DNA of 64,000 nucleotides, taken from assembly GCF_020852615.1 (NCBI RefSeq), contig NZ_JADZAJ010000032.1, positions 95,803-159,802 on the forward strand, written 5' to 3'. A program made the position numbers and the translations under genes. Below, piece after piece: positions 20,940-30,007 of the stretch. Source of the stretch: Nitrosomonas sp. GTDB taxonomy: Bacteria > Pseudomonadota > Gammaproteobacteria > Burkholderiales > Nitrosomonadaceae. Within the stretch, counting starts at the first letter, position 1. The number at the start of each line of letters is the position of its first letter. The notes under the pieces are model-generated. The model saw only the letters and a list, made by a program, of their open reading frames with translations. It made no database searches and had not been told where the DNA came from.

Positions 20940-21458
20940 TCACTTGACTCCGCATTCTTTGGAAATCGCATTATAGGCTGCTGTCGATCCTTTCAAACCG
21001 AAAGTATCTGTTGTAGCTGTTCCCTGCGAAGAAACCCCGTTTACCACCATCTGGCTGCCGCTGCGTATCGCTGATATCAGCTTGTTATCAGTCGCTGAAT
21101 CCGGTGCCCAGGCGGTATCATTCTGGGTAAACAGCTTAATACGCTGACTGCCAATGCTGACCGTCACATCACTGTTTGGTTTATACGAATAACCTGCAAC
21201 AAAGCTGAACACATTTTTACTTTTCTCGGCAGGACGGTGGGTAATTAATGCATAAACCGCCCCACGCTTGGTATAGTTGCCTTCCTCTTTTTTGGGCTTG
21301 CCAACCATATAACAGACCTTGCCACCATCTTCGGTATAAACATAGGCCGCCCAATCTTCAAATTCCCCAACCAGCCTGGGATCAGCCGCATAAACCACAT
21401 TACCCGCCATCAAAGAAATGGCTGACAGCAACAGCACCTTCGAAAATATCCGCCTCAT
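20940..21458 (-). CDS. Periplasmic invasion-associated locus B (IalB) family protein
   Basis: From ATG 21458 (MRRIFSKVLLLSA) the product is 172 residues with a signal peptide of about 24 residues ending VVYAAD. A GGAG lies nine bases upstream; starts at 21473 or 21476 are possible. The mature part has WAAYVYTEDGGKVCYMVG, ITHRPAEKSKNVFSFVAG and AWAPDSATDNKL, which resemble IalB proteins. Their molecular role is unknown despite the name, and no virulence link is implied here. Confidence 0.75.
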   Translation of the reverse strand: MRRIFSKVLLLSAISLMAGNVVYAADPRLVGEFEDWAAYVYTEDGGKVCYMVGKPKKEEGNYTKRGAVYALITHRPAEKSKNVFSFVAGYSYKPNSDVTVSIGSQRIKLFTQNDTAWAPDSATDNKLISAIRSGSQMVVNGVSSQGTATTDTFGLKGSTAAYNAISKECGVK

Positions 21459-21537
21459 TTCACCAAACTCCATCATTATCAGATCAGAACAGTGACGGCT
21501 CAACACCCGGGGCAAGAGCCGCCTATCCCCGAGGTTA

Positions 21538-21795
21538 TCAGTTACATCCTTCCATTTTATAAATGAAATAGCCATTCTGTTTAATCGCTTCAATCACTGC
21601 ATCAGGTGCTTTCTGGCTATGGCAAAAACGGCATTCTTCACTGGTTACAGTTGCTCCTTCCTCTCCAATCGAAGCAAGCCATTCTTTAGCAAATTCAACT
21701 GCTTTTTTGTCATCCCTGACATCGGTAAATACATCAAAATGCATCACATGCCCATCTTTGGCCTTGACGTAAGTGTCATAAACGTGAATCTGCAT
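21538..21795 (-). CDS. DUF2024 family protein
   Basis: An 85-residue cytosolic protein beginning MQIHVYDTYVKAKDGHVMHF, with a CRFCH motif at about 56-60 followed by SQKAPDAVIEAI. The pattern matches DUF2024, a small family of unknown function common in proteobacteria and Bacteroidetes. The CxxCH could bind metal (or haem if exported), but no signal peptide is present. Confidence 0.8.
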   Translation of the reverse strand: MQIHVYDTYVKAKDGHVMHFDVFTDVRDDKKAVEFAKEWLASIGEEGATVTSEECRFCHSQKAPDAVIEAIKQNGYFIYKMEGCN

Positions 21796-21851
21796 AAAAA
21801 CTCTCCTTGATAAGAAATGTTGAGTAACGAAAACACTGAAAATGAACGTTA

Positions 21852-22502
21852 TTATGCCATTTTTCGACGTGCCACGATAACGCCATCCCGCGTTGGGTTA
21901 ATGAAGCTGTCGAATTCCGTGTCAGCCGAAATCAACCGGTTATGCTCCCTGATTGCCTTCGTCCAATTCGGTCTGGCATCTGCAGCGTCCTCTGCCGCCA
22001 CACAGCCATGCCACAATACATTGTCGGCAATATACAGGCCACCGGGGCGAATCCGTTCTCTGGCCATCAGCCAGATATCGGGGTATCCGACTTTATTGGC
22101 ATCGTTGTAGCAGACATCAAAATCCCCTTCTGTCCGGCCAAACACATCCTGAGCATAGCCTGTGCTGAACGTCACCCTCTCCCATAATCCGGCAGCTGCA
22201 AGGCACTGTTCCGCTTTGCCCCGATTGCGCGGATTACTGTCTGTACAAATAACCCGCCCATTCGGACCAACCGCCCTGCTGAACCAGTAAGCCGAATATC
22301 CGTACCCGCTGCCAAACTCAAATACCCTGCGTGCCCCGATCATTTTTGCGTAAATTTCCAGCGAAACACCAACCAGCCTCCCGATAATCGGGAAATTATT
22401 TTCTCGCGCAAACATTTCCATTTCATCCAGAACAGGATGATCAAACTGCTCCGCCAGGGCATACATGTAATGTTCAATAACTGGATTAACGGGTGTCAAC
22501 AT
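21852..22502 (-). CDS. Class I SAM-dependent O-methyltransferase
   Basis: 216 residues from ATG 22502 (MLTPVNPVIEHYMYAL); the frame extends to 22577 within the ligase gene. The SAM motif VFEFGSGYGYSAYWF, GRVICTDSN, FDVCYNDANK and GGLYIADNVLWHGCV follow the caffeoyl-CoA O-methyltransferase type (PF01596). The substrate is unknown. Its position directly downstream of the O-antigen ligase-like gene may be meaningful. Confidence 0.88.
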   Translation of the reverse strand: MLTPVNPVIEHYMYALAEQFDHPVLDEMEMFARENNFPIIGRLVGVSLEIYAKMIGARRVFEFGSGYGYSAYWFSRAVGPNGRVICTDSNPRNRGKAEQCLAAAGLWERVTFSTGYAQDVFGRTEGDFDVCYNDANKVGYPDIWLMARERIRPGGLYIADNVLWHGCVAAEDAADARPNWTKAIREHNRLISADTEFDSFINPTRDGVIVARRKMA

Positions 22503-22528
22503 ACCTGAGTTACCGGCTTCCCTTATCC

Positions 22529-23752
22529 TTATTTCAGACCGGCCGCGCCGGAATTTTTCTGATACTTCCGCCAGCAAACGGTTATGGCCGTCACTGTAAG
22601 CAGAAATGGCGGAATCCTACCGTATAACAAAAAAGTATCAGTCAATCCGGACATAAAAATAAAAAATACGATTGCACTGCCCAATAAAGCCACCTGGCTC
22701 TGCCTGAAGCTCCGGAACCAGCACCATAACAAAAAACCAAAGGCCAATATACCCAGTAATCCGAGATGCATGCCAATTTCGATCAGCTCATTATGAAAAT
22801 GTGCAGTTTCCTGAAATTCCGGCAGCTTTCTGTAAATTCCCTGTTTATAGGTGGCAATGCTGTCATCGAAATATTTTTCTGCCATACCGGAGCCATGGCC
22901 CAGTAAAGGATGCTCGGCAATACCATGCAAACCGACATCCCACATTGCCAGCCGATAGCCCACACTGGTCTGGTAGTACCCCTGCTGAAAAGCATGTAAA
23001 TCTGCAACAGCCTGCTGCAGCCTGTCGCGAAAAATATCACTGCTGGCAGCAAACAATACCGTCATGGCCATAATTAAAAACAAACCACCTGCCAGCCTTC
23101 TCCACGCTATCCGGTATCGTAAAACCATCATCAGCAATAGTGCTGCCTGCGTGGCAATCAGCATACCTCTCGCACTCTGATTGAACTGGAGGAATAACAG
23201 CAATATGGCGGTCAGCCATAACAGAACGGACGGCAGTCTTTTCCCTCCTGATAACGTTTCCCAGCCCAGAAAAACCGCCAGAATGACCCCCGCTCCCAAA
23301 GCCGACGAATAGGACAGGTAGGACATGTCAAGCAAGGCAATTCCCTGTGTTCCCTGTGTGGCCCACTGATACCCCCCCAAAGCCACTATCCCCAGATAAC
23401 TGCAAAGGAGCGCCCCGGCTGCCCAGGGCAAACGTTCCTTATTCAAAAGTGAAAACAGGGGAATAAATGTCAGCAGGATAAAGTATTTTCTCCATTTCCC
23501 CTGAAAAATGGCAGCAGAATCGCTCCACAGCAGACCAAGCAGCCATAACCCGCAAAAAACGAGAATACCCATGACCAGCGGCTCTTGAAGCAGATCAGAA
23601 CATCTGGATATTCCTCCATCCATCAGCCAGGCAAAAACCAGCAGACCCATCCCCCAGTATATGAATCCCTTTGGCCACAACGTAAAGCAAAAAAGCACCA
23701 GTACAAACCGTATAAATAGTTCGCGCCAGTTCTGTGTAATCCATTCTTCCAA
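22529..23752 (-). CDS. O-antigen ligase (WaaL/Wzy-like) membrane protein
   Basis: 407 residues starting at a TTG (23752) with AAGGAG six bases upstream. About ten to eleven hydrophobic segments are visible. A large periplasmic loop before the last helices contains GHGSGMAEKYF and AHFHNELIEIGMHLGLLG; the H in this NExxEI-like element is the Wzy_C hallmark. The family joins polysaccharide to lipid A core or polymerises it. A role in surface glycan building fits the glycosyltransferases on both sides. Confidence 0.85.
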   Translation of the reverse strand: MEEWITQNWRELFIRFVLVLFCFTLWPKGFIYWGMGLLVFAWLMDGGISRCSDLLQEPLVMGILVFCGLWLLGLLWSDSAAIFQGKWRKYFILLTFIPLFSLLNKERLPWAAGALLCSYLGIVALGGYQWATQGTQGIALLDMSYLSYSSALGAGVILAVFLGWETLSGGKRLPSVLLWLTAILLLFLQFNQSARGMLIATQAALLLMMVLRYRIAWRRLAGGLFLIMAMTVLFAASSDIFRDRLQQAVADLHAFQQGYYQTSVGYRLAMWDVGLHGIAEHPLLGHGSGMAEKYFDDSIATYKQGIYRKLPEFQETAHFHNELIEIGMHLGLLGILAFGFLLWCWFRSFRQSQVALLGSAIVFFIFMSGLTDTFLLYGRIPPFLLTVTAITVCWRKYQKNSGAAGLK

Positions 23753-24010
23753 AAAAACTCCTTTACATGTAACGCCCCATGCTCAACCTATTACCGTAGC
23801 GCAGAAATAAGGCTTTCATACCTGTGCTATCATGCCCCGAACTGGTGAAACGCGCATGACACCGGCAAAAGCTGCGTTATTATAAAAGCGCAGAATATTC
23901 CGGAATGCGGCACTTTACAGTAATATTTACCTGTCTCGCCAACAGAACATCTTGAGCAAATCCCGGTTGTTTCATCACTTTCCGCAAATCCGGCCACTCA
24001 TTTCAACATC

Positions 24011-24769
24011 ATGAAAACAATTGCCATCATTCCCGCGCGCATGGGTTCTTCGCGTTTTCCCGGCAAGCCTTTGGCGCCACTGCTGGGCCGTACCATGCTG
24101 GAGCATGTTTACCAGCGCGTTGCCATGAGCCAGTCGCTCAGCACAACCTATATCGCCACCTGCGATGAGGAAATCCGGCAGGCTGCAGCCGCCTTTGGCG
24201 CACCTGTCATCATGACTGCAGATCGCCACGAACGCGCCAGTGACCGCATCGCAGAAGCTGCTGCACACACGGATGCCGATCTGATTGTCATGGTGCAGGG
24301 AGATGAACCGATGACGTACCCTGCCATGATTGATGCCGCCATTGCACCTTTTCGCAATGATTCCAGTCTGGAATGTGTCAATCTGACGAAACGTATCGAC
24401 GATGAAGCTGATTTCCGCAGCCCCAACACCATCAAGGTGGTTATGGATCAGCAGGGAAACGCCCTGTACATGACCCGCCAGCCGGTCCCAACGCTGGCGC
24501 CGGATGGTTTTGGTGCAACCGCTGCCTACAAACAGGTGTGTATCATTCCCTTCACTCGCACCTGCCTGATTGAATACAGCCGGCTGCCCCCCACGCCACT
24601 GGAAAAACTCGAATCAATCGACATGCTGCGCCTGCTGGAACATGGTCGCCGTGTCAGGATGATAGAAACTGAATATGATACGCAAGCCGTTGATACCGAA
24701 GCGGATCTGGCACGCGTTGCAGAATTGATGGCCAACGATCCGCTGCTGGCCAGCTATCAAAAACCCTGA
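24011..24769 (+). CDS. kdsB: KdsB-like CMP-ulosonate cytidylyltransferase (divergent)
   Basis: 252 residues, family length. It has the nucleotide motif IPARMGSSRFPGKPL, VMVQGDEPM, FRSPNTIKVV, PLEKLESIDMLRLL and AVDTEADLARV, so it belongs with CMP-KDO synthetases. It departs from housekeeping KdsB at the usual HxSGTDR site, which here reads HERASDRIAEAA. It leads an operon of sugar-acid genes rather than sitting by lpxK, so it may activate a KDO-like sugar other than KDO. The gene symbol is tentative for that reason. Confidence 0.82.
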   Translation: MKTIAIIPARMGSSRFPGKPLAPLLGRTMLEHVYQRVAMSQSLSTTYIATCDEEIRQAAAAFGAPVIMTADRHERASDRIAEAAAHTDADLIVMVQGDEPMTYPAMIDAAIAPFRNDSSLECVNLTKRIDDEADFRSPNTIKVVMDQQGNALYMTRQPVPTLAPDGFGATAAYKQVCIIPFTRTCLIEYSRLPPTPLEKLESIDMLRLLEHGRRVRMIETEYDTQAVDTEADLARVAELMANDPLLASYQKP

Positions 24770-24788
24770 AATCCTACCCGAAATTTTC

Positions 24789-25550
24789 ATGTCACTCAAA
24801 ACCCGACTCGCCCGCCGTGAACTGACCATTGGTTCATGGGTCACACTTGGGCACCCTTCAGTTGCCGAGATCATGGCTAAAGCCGGTTTCGACTGGCTGG
24901 TGCTGGATACCGAACACAGTGTGCTGGAACTCAGTGAAGTACAGGCCCTTATTCAGGTGCTGGATGGACAGCAGTGTCCGGCGATTGTGCGGCTGACTTC
25001 CAATCATCCCGACCAGATCAAGCGCGTCATGGATGCCGGTGCCAGCGGAATCATGGTGCCAATGATCAAATCTGCAGAAGATGCTCGCGCTGCAGTCAGT
25101 GCTGTCTACTACCCGCCTGAAGGAACACGCGGCGTCGGACTGGCGCGTGCACAGGGTTATGGCGCCAGTTTTCAGGCATACCGGCAATGGCTGCGTGACA
25201 GCGCCGTCGTCATCGCGATGATTGAACATATCCAGGCCATCGAACATATCGACGCAATTCTGTCCACCCCTGGTATTGATGCCTACATCATCGGCCCTTA
25301 CGATTTATCAGGCTCAATGGGACGACCGGGTGAACTGGATCATCCTGATGTACAGGCCGCCATTCAGGTGGTGCTTGAGGCTGGAATCCGTCACCAGACA
25401 GCAGGCGGTATTCATGTTGTCGAACCTGATCCGGCACTGCTGCAACAGCGTATCGGGCAAGGTTTCACGTTTCTGGGATACGGCCTGGATATTCGTATGC
25501 TTGATTCCCTCTGCCGCACTCATCTGAACCACATCAAAGCATCTTTATGA
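24789..25550 (+). CDS. HpcH/HpaI-family class II pyruvate aldolase
   Basis: 253 residues of the HpcH/HpaI aldolase fold. Residues equivalent to the HpaI active site are visible: H43 in LDTEHSVLEL, R68 in AIVRLTS, and metal ligands E146 (AMIEHI) and D172 (IIGPYDLSG). Such enzymes join or split pyruvate and an aldehyde to give 2-keto-3-deoxy acids. It starts 19 bases after the cytidylyltransferase stop. In this operon a synthetic role, making a ulosonic acid, is plausible but inferred. Confidence 0.88.
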   Translation: MSLKTRLARRELTIGSWVTLGHPSVAEIMAKAGFDWLVLDTEHSVLELSEVQALIQVLDGQQCPAIVRLTSNHPDQIKRVMDAGASGIMVPMIKSAEDARAAVSAVYYPPEGTRGVGLARAQGYGASFQAYRQWLRDSAVVIAMIEHIQAIEHIDAILSTPGIDAYIIGPYDLSGSMGRPGELDHPDVQAAIQVVLEAGIRHQTAGGIHVVEPDPALLQQRIGQGFTFLGYGLDIRMLDSLCRTHLNHIKASL

Positions 25551-26482
25551 GCAAAATCGTCGTTTCCACTTCATCCTTCGGCTTCGATCATAATCCGGCC
25601 ATACAGCAACTGCGTGCACAAGGCTTCACCATCACCGGCAACCCTTACCAGCGCAAGCTCACCGAAGATGAAATTATCGGCCTGCTGGGAAATGACACTG
25701 TTGCCCTGCTGGCAGGAGTCGAACCACTGACAGAACGGGTACTGGCCAGCGCCAGCGCTCTGCGGGTGATTGCACGCTGCGGTACCGGGATGGACAGTGT
25801 CGATCTGGCAGCTGCCCAACGACGGAACATTAGAGTTTCCAACACACCCGAGGCCCCGGCACAGGCCGTTGCGGAGCTGACACTTGGACTGATGCTCGAT
25901 TGCCTGCGCCAGATCAATCATACCGATCGTTCCGTGCGCCAGGGAGAGTGGCCACGCTCGCAGGGAAGACTGCTGGCTGCACGTACCGTTGGCATTATCG
26001 GGCTGGGGCATATCGGTCGCCGTGTTGCGGCACTGTGCCAGGCATTCGGCGCTAAAGTCATCGCACATGATCCTTATCTGCAACAGGCGCCCTCTGGAAT
26101 CGAACTCGTTTCCCTGGCTGATCTGCTCGAACAGGCCGACCTCATTACCCTGCACTTACCCTATTCTCCGTCAGTTCACCACCTGATCAGCGCTGATGCC
26201 ATTGCCCGCATGAAACCGGGGACGATCCTCATCAATGCTGCCCGCGGCGGATTAGTCGATGAGGCCGCCTTATGTGCAGCACTGGATAGCGGCTATATTG
26301 AAGCGGCTGCCCTGGACAGTTTTGAACAGGAACCGTATCAGGGCCCGTTGTGCAAGTGTAATCAGGCGATACTGACTTCCCATATTGGCTCGCTTGCACG
26401 AGAAACACGGCAGCGTATGGAACTCGAAGCCGCTGAAAATCTGCGAAAAGGGCTCATCGAAGCAGGGTTGATCAATGCATGA
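25547..26482 (+). CDS. D-isomer-specific 2-hydroxyacid dehydrogenase (phosphoglycerate dehydrogenase-like)
   Basis: 311 residues. The NAD Rossmann motif VGIIGLGHIGRRVAAL, the catalytic Arg in INAARGGLVDEAAL, the Glu near ALDSFEQEP and the His in TSHIGSLARETRQ are all in place. The start ATGA overlaps the aldolase stop, implying coupled translation. The family reduces 2-keto acids or oxidises 2-hydroxy acids. It lacks the ACT domain of long SerA, so a sugar-acid substrate is as likely as 3-phosphoglycerate. Confidence 0.88.
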   Translation: MSKIVVSTSSFGFDHNPAIQQLRAQGFTITGNPYQRKLTEDEIIGLLGNDTVALLAGVEPLTERVLASASALRVIARCGTGMDSVDLAAAQRRNIRVSNTPEAPAQAVAELTLGLMLDCLRQINHTDRSVRQGEWPRSQGRLLAARTVGIIGLGHIGRRVAALCQAFGAKVIAHDPYLQQAPSGIELVSLADLLEQADLITLHLPYSPSVHHLISADAIARMKPGTILINAARGGLVDEAALCAALDSGYIEAAALDSFEQEPYQGPLCKCNQAILTSHIGSLARETRQRMELEAAENLRKGLIEAGLINA

Positions 26483-27422
26483 AGGAATACAGCCCGGACA
26501 AACAGCCGTTGTACTGGGAGCAGGCGGGTTTCTGGGCAGCCATGTCGCTGATGCCCTGTCCAATGCCGGTTATCAGGTACGGCTGTTTGATCGCCATCCT
26601 TCGCCGTTCCGGCACCCCGATCAGGAAATGATTACCGGCGACCTGATGGACATCAATCAGGTCATCAGGGCTGTCGAGGGGGCAACGACAGTTTACAACT
26701 TTGCTGCCATCGCTGATATCGACGAAGCCAATGACAACCCGCTGGGCACTGCAAATATCAATGTGATCGGTAACATGCACGCGCTGGAAGCAGCCCGGAT
26801 CACCGGTGTCCGCCGTTTCATCTTTGCCAGCAGCATTTATGTTTACTCGGAATCCGGTTCCTTCTACCGCGCCAGCAAACAGGCTGCCGAGCGCTTCACT
26901 GAGACCTACCATGAACGCTACGGGCTGGAATACACTATTCTGCGCTACGGCTCGCTCTACGGCCGCCGTTCCGACAGGCGTAATGGCATCTACCGCATGC
27001 TGTATGAAGCCATACAAAACCATTCTGTCACTTATCACGGCAGCGGTGATGCGATCCGGGAATATATTCATGTCGAAGATGCCGCCCGCATGAGTGTGCA
27101 GGTGCTTGCTCCGGAATTTGCCAACCGCCACCTGATCCTGACCGGGCAGGAAAAAATGCGTATCCGCGATGTTATGACCATGATCTCGGAAATGATGCCA
27201 TGGGATGTTGCACTGCATTTCGATCAGGACAAACCGGGGCACCATTACCAGATTACGCCGTACGCATTTCAGCCGCGCATTGGCCGCAAGCTGGTGCTTA
27301 ATGAACATGTCGACCTGGGCCAGGGGTTGCTTGACTGTATCCAGGAAATTCACCAGCAGATCAATCATGGTGATACAGCAGAGAATGATGCCATTCCCTC
27401 TTCTACCGATAATCAGGCATGA
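26475..27422 (+). CDS. NAD-dependent epimerase/dehydratase (nucleotide-sugar type)
   Basis: 315 residues of the extended SDR family. It has the dinucleotide motif VLGAGGFLGSHVADAL, a conserved FAAIADIDEA, FASSIYVYSESGSFYRASK (the YRASK holds Tyr and Lys of the active site) and RYGSLYGRRSD. It overlaps the dehydrogenase by eight bases and the HAD gene by four. Substrate unknown; a nucleotide sugar is the family expectation. The antisense strand also has a 318-residue open frame, which I regard as a shadow. Confidence 0.88.
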   Translation: MHEGIQPGQTAVVLGAGGFLGSHVADALSNAGYQVRLFDRHPSPFRHPDQEMITGDLMDINQVIRAVEGATTVYNFAAIADIDEANDNPLGTANINVIGNMHALEAARITGVRRFIFASSIYVYSESGSFYRASKQAAERFTETYHERYGLEYTILRYGSLYGRRSDRRNGIYRMLYEAIQNHSVTYHGSGDAIREYIHVEDAARMSVQVLAPEFANRHLILTGQEKMRIRDVMTMISEMMPWDVALHFDQDKPGHHYQITPYAFQPRIGRKLVLNEHVDLGQGLLDCIQEIHQQINHGDTAENDAIPSSTDNQA

Positions 27423-28087
27423 ACACAAACAGAAACATAACAGCCCGGCCTGCTGATTACTGGCAGGCTATCATCTTTGATTTCGATGGTGTCATCGTAG
27501 AATCCGGTGACATCAAAGCGCAAGCCTTTGCCGATCTGTACCGGCATCATGGTGATGCCATCGCACAGGCAGCCGTGGATTACCACCGCGCCAATGGCGG
27601 TATGTCACGCTACCTTAAATTTCACTATTTCCAGCAGAATCTGCTGAACAATCCCCCGCTCACCAGAGAAGAAGAACAGGAGCTGGACCGGCAATTTTCC
27701 GAACTGGTCATGAACGCGGTCATTGCCTGCCAGCCGGTTGCAGGCGCGGAAGCATTGCTGAATAAAATGGCAAACCAGATCCCATTGTTCGTTGCCTCCG
27801 GCACCCCGGAAAACGAGTTACAGGTCATTGTCGAACGGCGCGGGTTATCCTGCTACTTTACTGAGGTACGCGGCTCTCCCCGACTTAAGGAAAATCTGGT
27901 GGCTGACATTCTGTCCGCTTACCCGCTTGACCCCGGACGCGTACTGATGATTGGGGATGCACTGGTCGATTATGAAAGTGCACATCAAAACGGTATCGTA
28001 TTTCTGGGTCGCGTCCGCCCGGGCGATATCAACCCTTTTCCCGAACCCGTCGAAACCGTATCTGACCTGTGTCCACTGACCACCTGA
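27419..28087 (+). CDS. HAD-family phosphatase
   Basis: 222 residues of the HAD superfamily, subfamily IA with an alpha-helical cap. Motif I is IIFDFDGVIVES, motif II is FVASGTPENE, motif III is the Lys in RLKENL and motif IV is MIGDALVDYESA. ATGA overlap with the preceding epimerase shows coupling. In the operon it could perform a KdsC-like dephosphorylation of a sugar-acid phosphate; this is inferred only from context. Confidence 0.87.
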   Translation: MNTNRNITARPADYWQAIIFDFDGVIVESGDIKAQAFADLYRHHGDAIAQAAVDYHRANGGMSRYLKFHYFQQNLLNNPPLTREEEQELDRQFSELVMNAVIACQPVAGAEALLNKMANQIPLFVASGTPENELQVIVERRGLSCYFTEVRGSPRLKENLVADILSAYPLDPGRVLMIGDALVDYESAHQNGIVFLGRVRPGDINPFPEPVETVSDLCPLTT

Positions 28088-28758
28088 TCAAACGCCATAC
28101 TTTCAGTGACCTGACCTCGTTATCGGAAGCACTGGCCCGGTCTGCCGCCATCACACTGCGCAATGCGATTGCACAACACGGCCAGGCCAGCCTGGTCGTT
28201 CCCGGCGGACACACGCCCGCTACTTATCTTCCCCGGCTGGCACAAATGGATCTTCCCTGGCAGCAGGTTTTCATCACGCTGAGTGATGAACGCTGGGTTG
28301 AACCTACCAGCGAGCAATCCAACGAGCGACTGGTACACGAACATTTTTTGCAGCATATGCCGCGGCAACCCCGCTTCATCCCCCTCAAAACTGAATGTGC
28401 TCACCCTGATCAGGCTATCACCGGCCTCAATGAACGCCTGTTCGGATTACCGTTGCCATTCAGCCTTGTTATCCTTGGTCTGGGAACGGACGGTCACATC
28501 GCTTCCCTGTTTCCCGGCATGACGCTGGATATGAACTCAGCCAGCCTGTGCCAGACCGCCACACCACCAGCGGCACCCTCCCTGCGTATCAGCCTGAGCC
28601 TGCGTGCACTCGTCAACAGTGAACGTATCGTACTGGTCATCTCAGGGAAGGAAAAAAGGCAACGGGTTGACCGGCTCATTGCGTTACCCGACCCAAATAT
28701 ACCGTTTGTCCGGCTCATGCAGCTGAAACCGGTGGAGTTATTCGAAACGGACTCATAA
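28069..28758 (+). CDS. pgl: 6-phosphogluconolactonase
   Basis: 229 residues from a GTG inside the 3' end of the HAD gene (19-base overlap). The glucosamine-6-phosphate isomerase/6PGL fold motifs are present: VVPGGHTPATYL, ITLSDERWV, NERL and ILGLGTDGHIASLFPG. The normal role is hydrolysis of 6-phosphogluconolactone in the oxidative pentose phosphate path. As a member of the sugar-acid operon it might act on another sugar lactone. Glucokinase lies 2 kb away but on the other strand. Confidence 0.9.
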   Translation: MSTDHLIKRHTFSDLTSLSEALARSAAITLRNAIAQHGQASLVVPGGHTPATYLPRLAQMDLPWQQVFITLSDERWVEPTSEQSNERLVHEHFLQHMPRQPRFIPLKTECAHPDQAITGLNERLFGLPLPFSLVILGLGTDGHIASLFPGMTLDMNSASLCQTATPPAAPSLRISLSLRALVNSERIVLVISGKEKRQRVDRLIALPDPNIPFVRLMQLKPVELFETDS

Positions 28759-28779
28759 CGCACCCGGGTGAACTGAACG

Positions 28780-29580
28780 TTGAAAAAATTTCTGCGCCGC
28801 TATCTTTATAAAAAACCTGCCCGGAAACTCGCTGTACAAGTCAAATCAGCAGTGGATTCTCTGGAAGGAGCCCTGCCGATCATCGTCATATCCTATAACA
28901 ACGGTATCTATGTCGATCACTGTGTACGGCAGCTCAATGCACGATCCATCAAACCGCTCATTATTGATAACGCCTCGAAGGATGCTGAAACACTCGCTAT
29001 CCTTTCTGAAATCAGCATGGCAAAACAGGCTTTTGTCGTACGATCTGCGATCAACATGGGGGCACGCACCGGGTTTCAGTGCCCGATTTATGATGTTTTA
29101 CCGGATATTTTCGGTTACACCGATCCGGATTTGCTGTTTAACCGGCATCTGCCTGCAGATTTTATTCAGCAACTTATCGGTGTCTGCGATTACTTCAAGT
29201 GCTTCAAGGCGGGCTTTGCCCTGCCCTATCAGACCGAGCACGAGCTGACCAGTTGCCGCATGAAGTCAAGCCTCGGTAAAATTATTCCTTACGAAAAACT
29301 GGTGACTGTATCGCAATGGGAATCACGGTTCTGGAATAAGCCGCTCAAGCATGACCGGCTGGAAGTATACGCCGCGCCAATCGATACCACTTTCGCGATC
29401 TATCACAAAAAATACTATCGGGGGGATTTTTTCGATGCGGTACGGGTTGCCGGCAATTTTTCCGCACTGCACATGCCGTGGTTTCCCGATCTGGATCTGC
29501 TCTCGCCCCACCAGCGATCAACTTACCTGAAAGGCAATAAATCATCGACCTGGATCACAGACCGGATTTCGGACCCGTAG
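28780..29580 (+). CDS. Glycosyltransferase-like protein (GT-A fold)
   Basis: 266 residues from a TTG at 28780; no better start or Shine-Dalgarno was found. The N-terminus is very basic (MKKFLRRYLYKKPARKL). ALPIIVISYNNGIYVDH, LIIDNASKDAETL and GYTDPDLLFNRHLP follow the GT2-like pattern of nucleotide-sugar binding with a DPD element where DxD is expected. It begins 21 bases after pgl and may transfer the sugar made by the operon. Specificity unknown. Confidence 0.72.
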   Translation: MKKFLRRYLYKKPARKLAVQVKSAVDSLEGALPIIVISYNNGIYVDHCVRQLNARSIKPLIIDNASKDAETLAILSEISMAKQAFVVRSAINMGARTGFQCPIYDVLPDIFGYTDPDLLFNRHLPADFIQQLIGVCDYFKCFKAGFALPYQTEHELTSCRMKSSLGKIIPYEKLVTVSQWESRFWNKPLKHDRLEVYAAPIDTTFAIYHKKYYRGDFFDAVRVAGNFSALHMPWFPDLDLLSPHQRSTYLKGNKSSTWITDRISDP

Positions 29581-29617
29581 CGGCTGTCACCCGCCACGCT
29601 GTCCCGATTCTGACGGA

Positions 29618-30007
29618 ATGCAACCATTAACCAGACACCGGTTCATTATGCGCGAGATTGGGCTTACCATCGGACTGCTGTCCATCAGCAACATTTTTAT
29701 GACATTTGCCTGGTATGCACATCTGAAGGATTTAAGCAGCAAACCATGGCTGGTGGCAGCCCTGGTCAGCTGGGGAATTGCCTTCTTTGAATACATGCTG
29801 CAGGTGCCGGCAAATCGCATCGGATTCAGTGTTTTATCCCTGGGACAGCTCAAAATCCTGCAGGAAGTCATCACTCTGTCTGTATTCGTACCCTTCAGCC
29901 TGCTCTACATGAAAGAACCGCTCAAGCTCGACTACCTCTGGGCGGGGTTATGCATTCTCGGTGCGGTGTACTTCATTTTTCGCGGCGAGATAGCGGCGGA
30001 TCAGTAA
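29618..30007 (+). CDS. DMT-superfamily small membrane protein (DUF486)
   Basis: 129 residues (119 if translation starts at the ATG at 29648). Four hydrophobic segments are visible: LTIGLLSISNIFMTFAWYA, PWLVAALVSWGIAFFEYM, ILQEVITLSVFVPFSLLYM and LWAGLCILGAVYFIFRG. The pattern matches DUF486, a four-helix relative of drug/metabolite transporters, function unknown. Its last seven bases overlap the convergent DUF4126 gene. Confidence 0.82.
   Translation: MQPLTRHRFIMREIGLTIGLLSISNIFMTFAWYAHLKDLSSKPWLVAALVSWGIAFFEYMLQVPANRIGFSVLSLGQLKILQEVITLSVFVPFSLLYMKEPLKLDYLWAGLCILGAVYFIFRGEIAADQ

Noticed and set aside
26472..27428. 318-codon open frame on the minus strand
   Set aside because: It lies exactly opposite the NAD-dependent epimerase gene, has no recognisable motif and mirrors the codon bias of the real gene.
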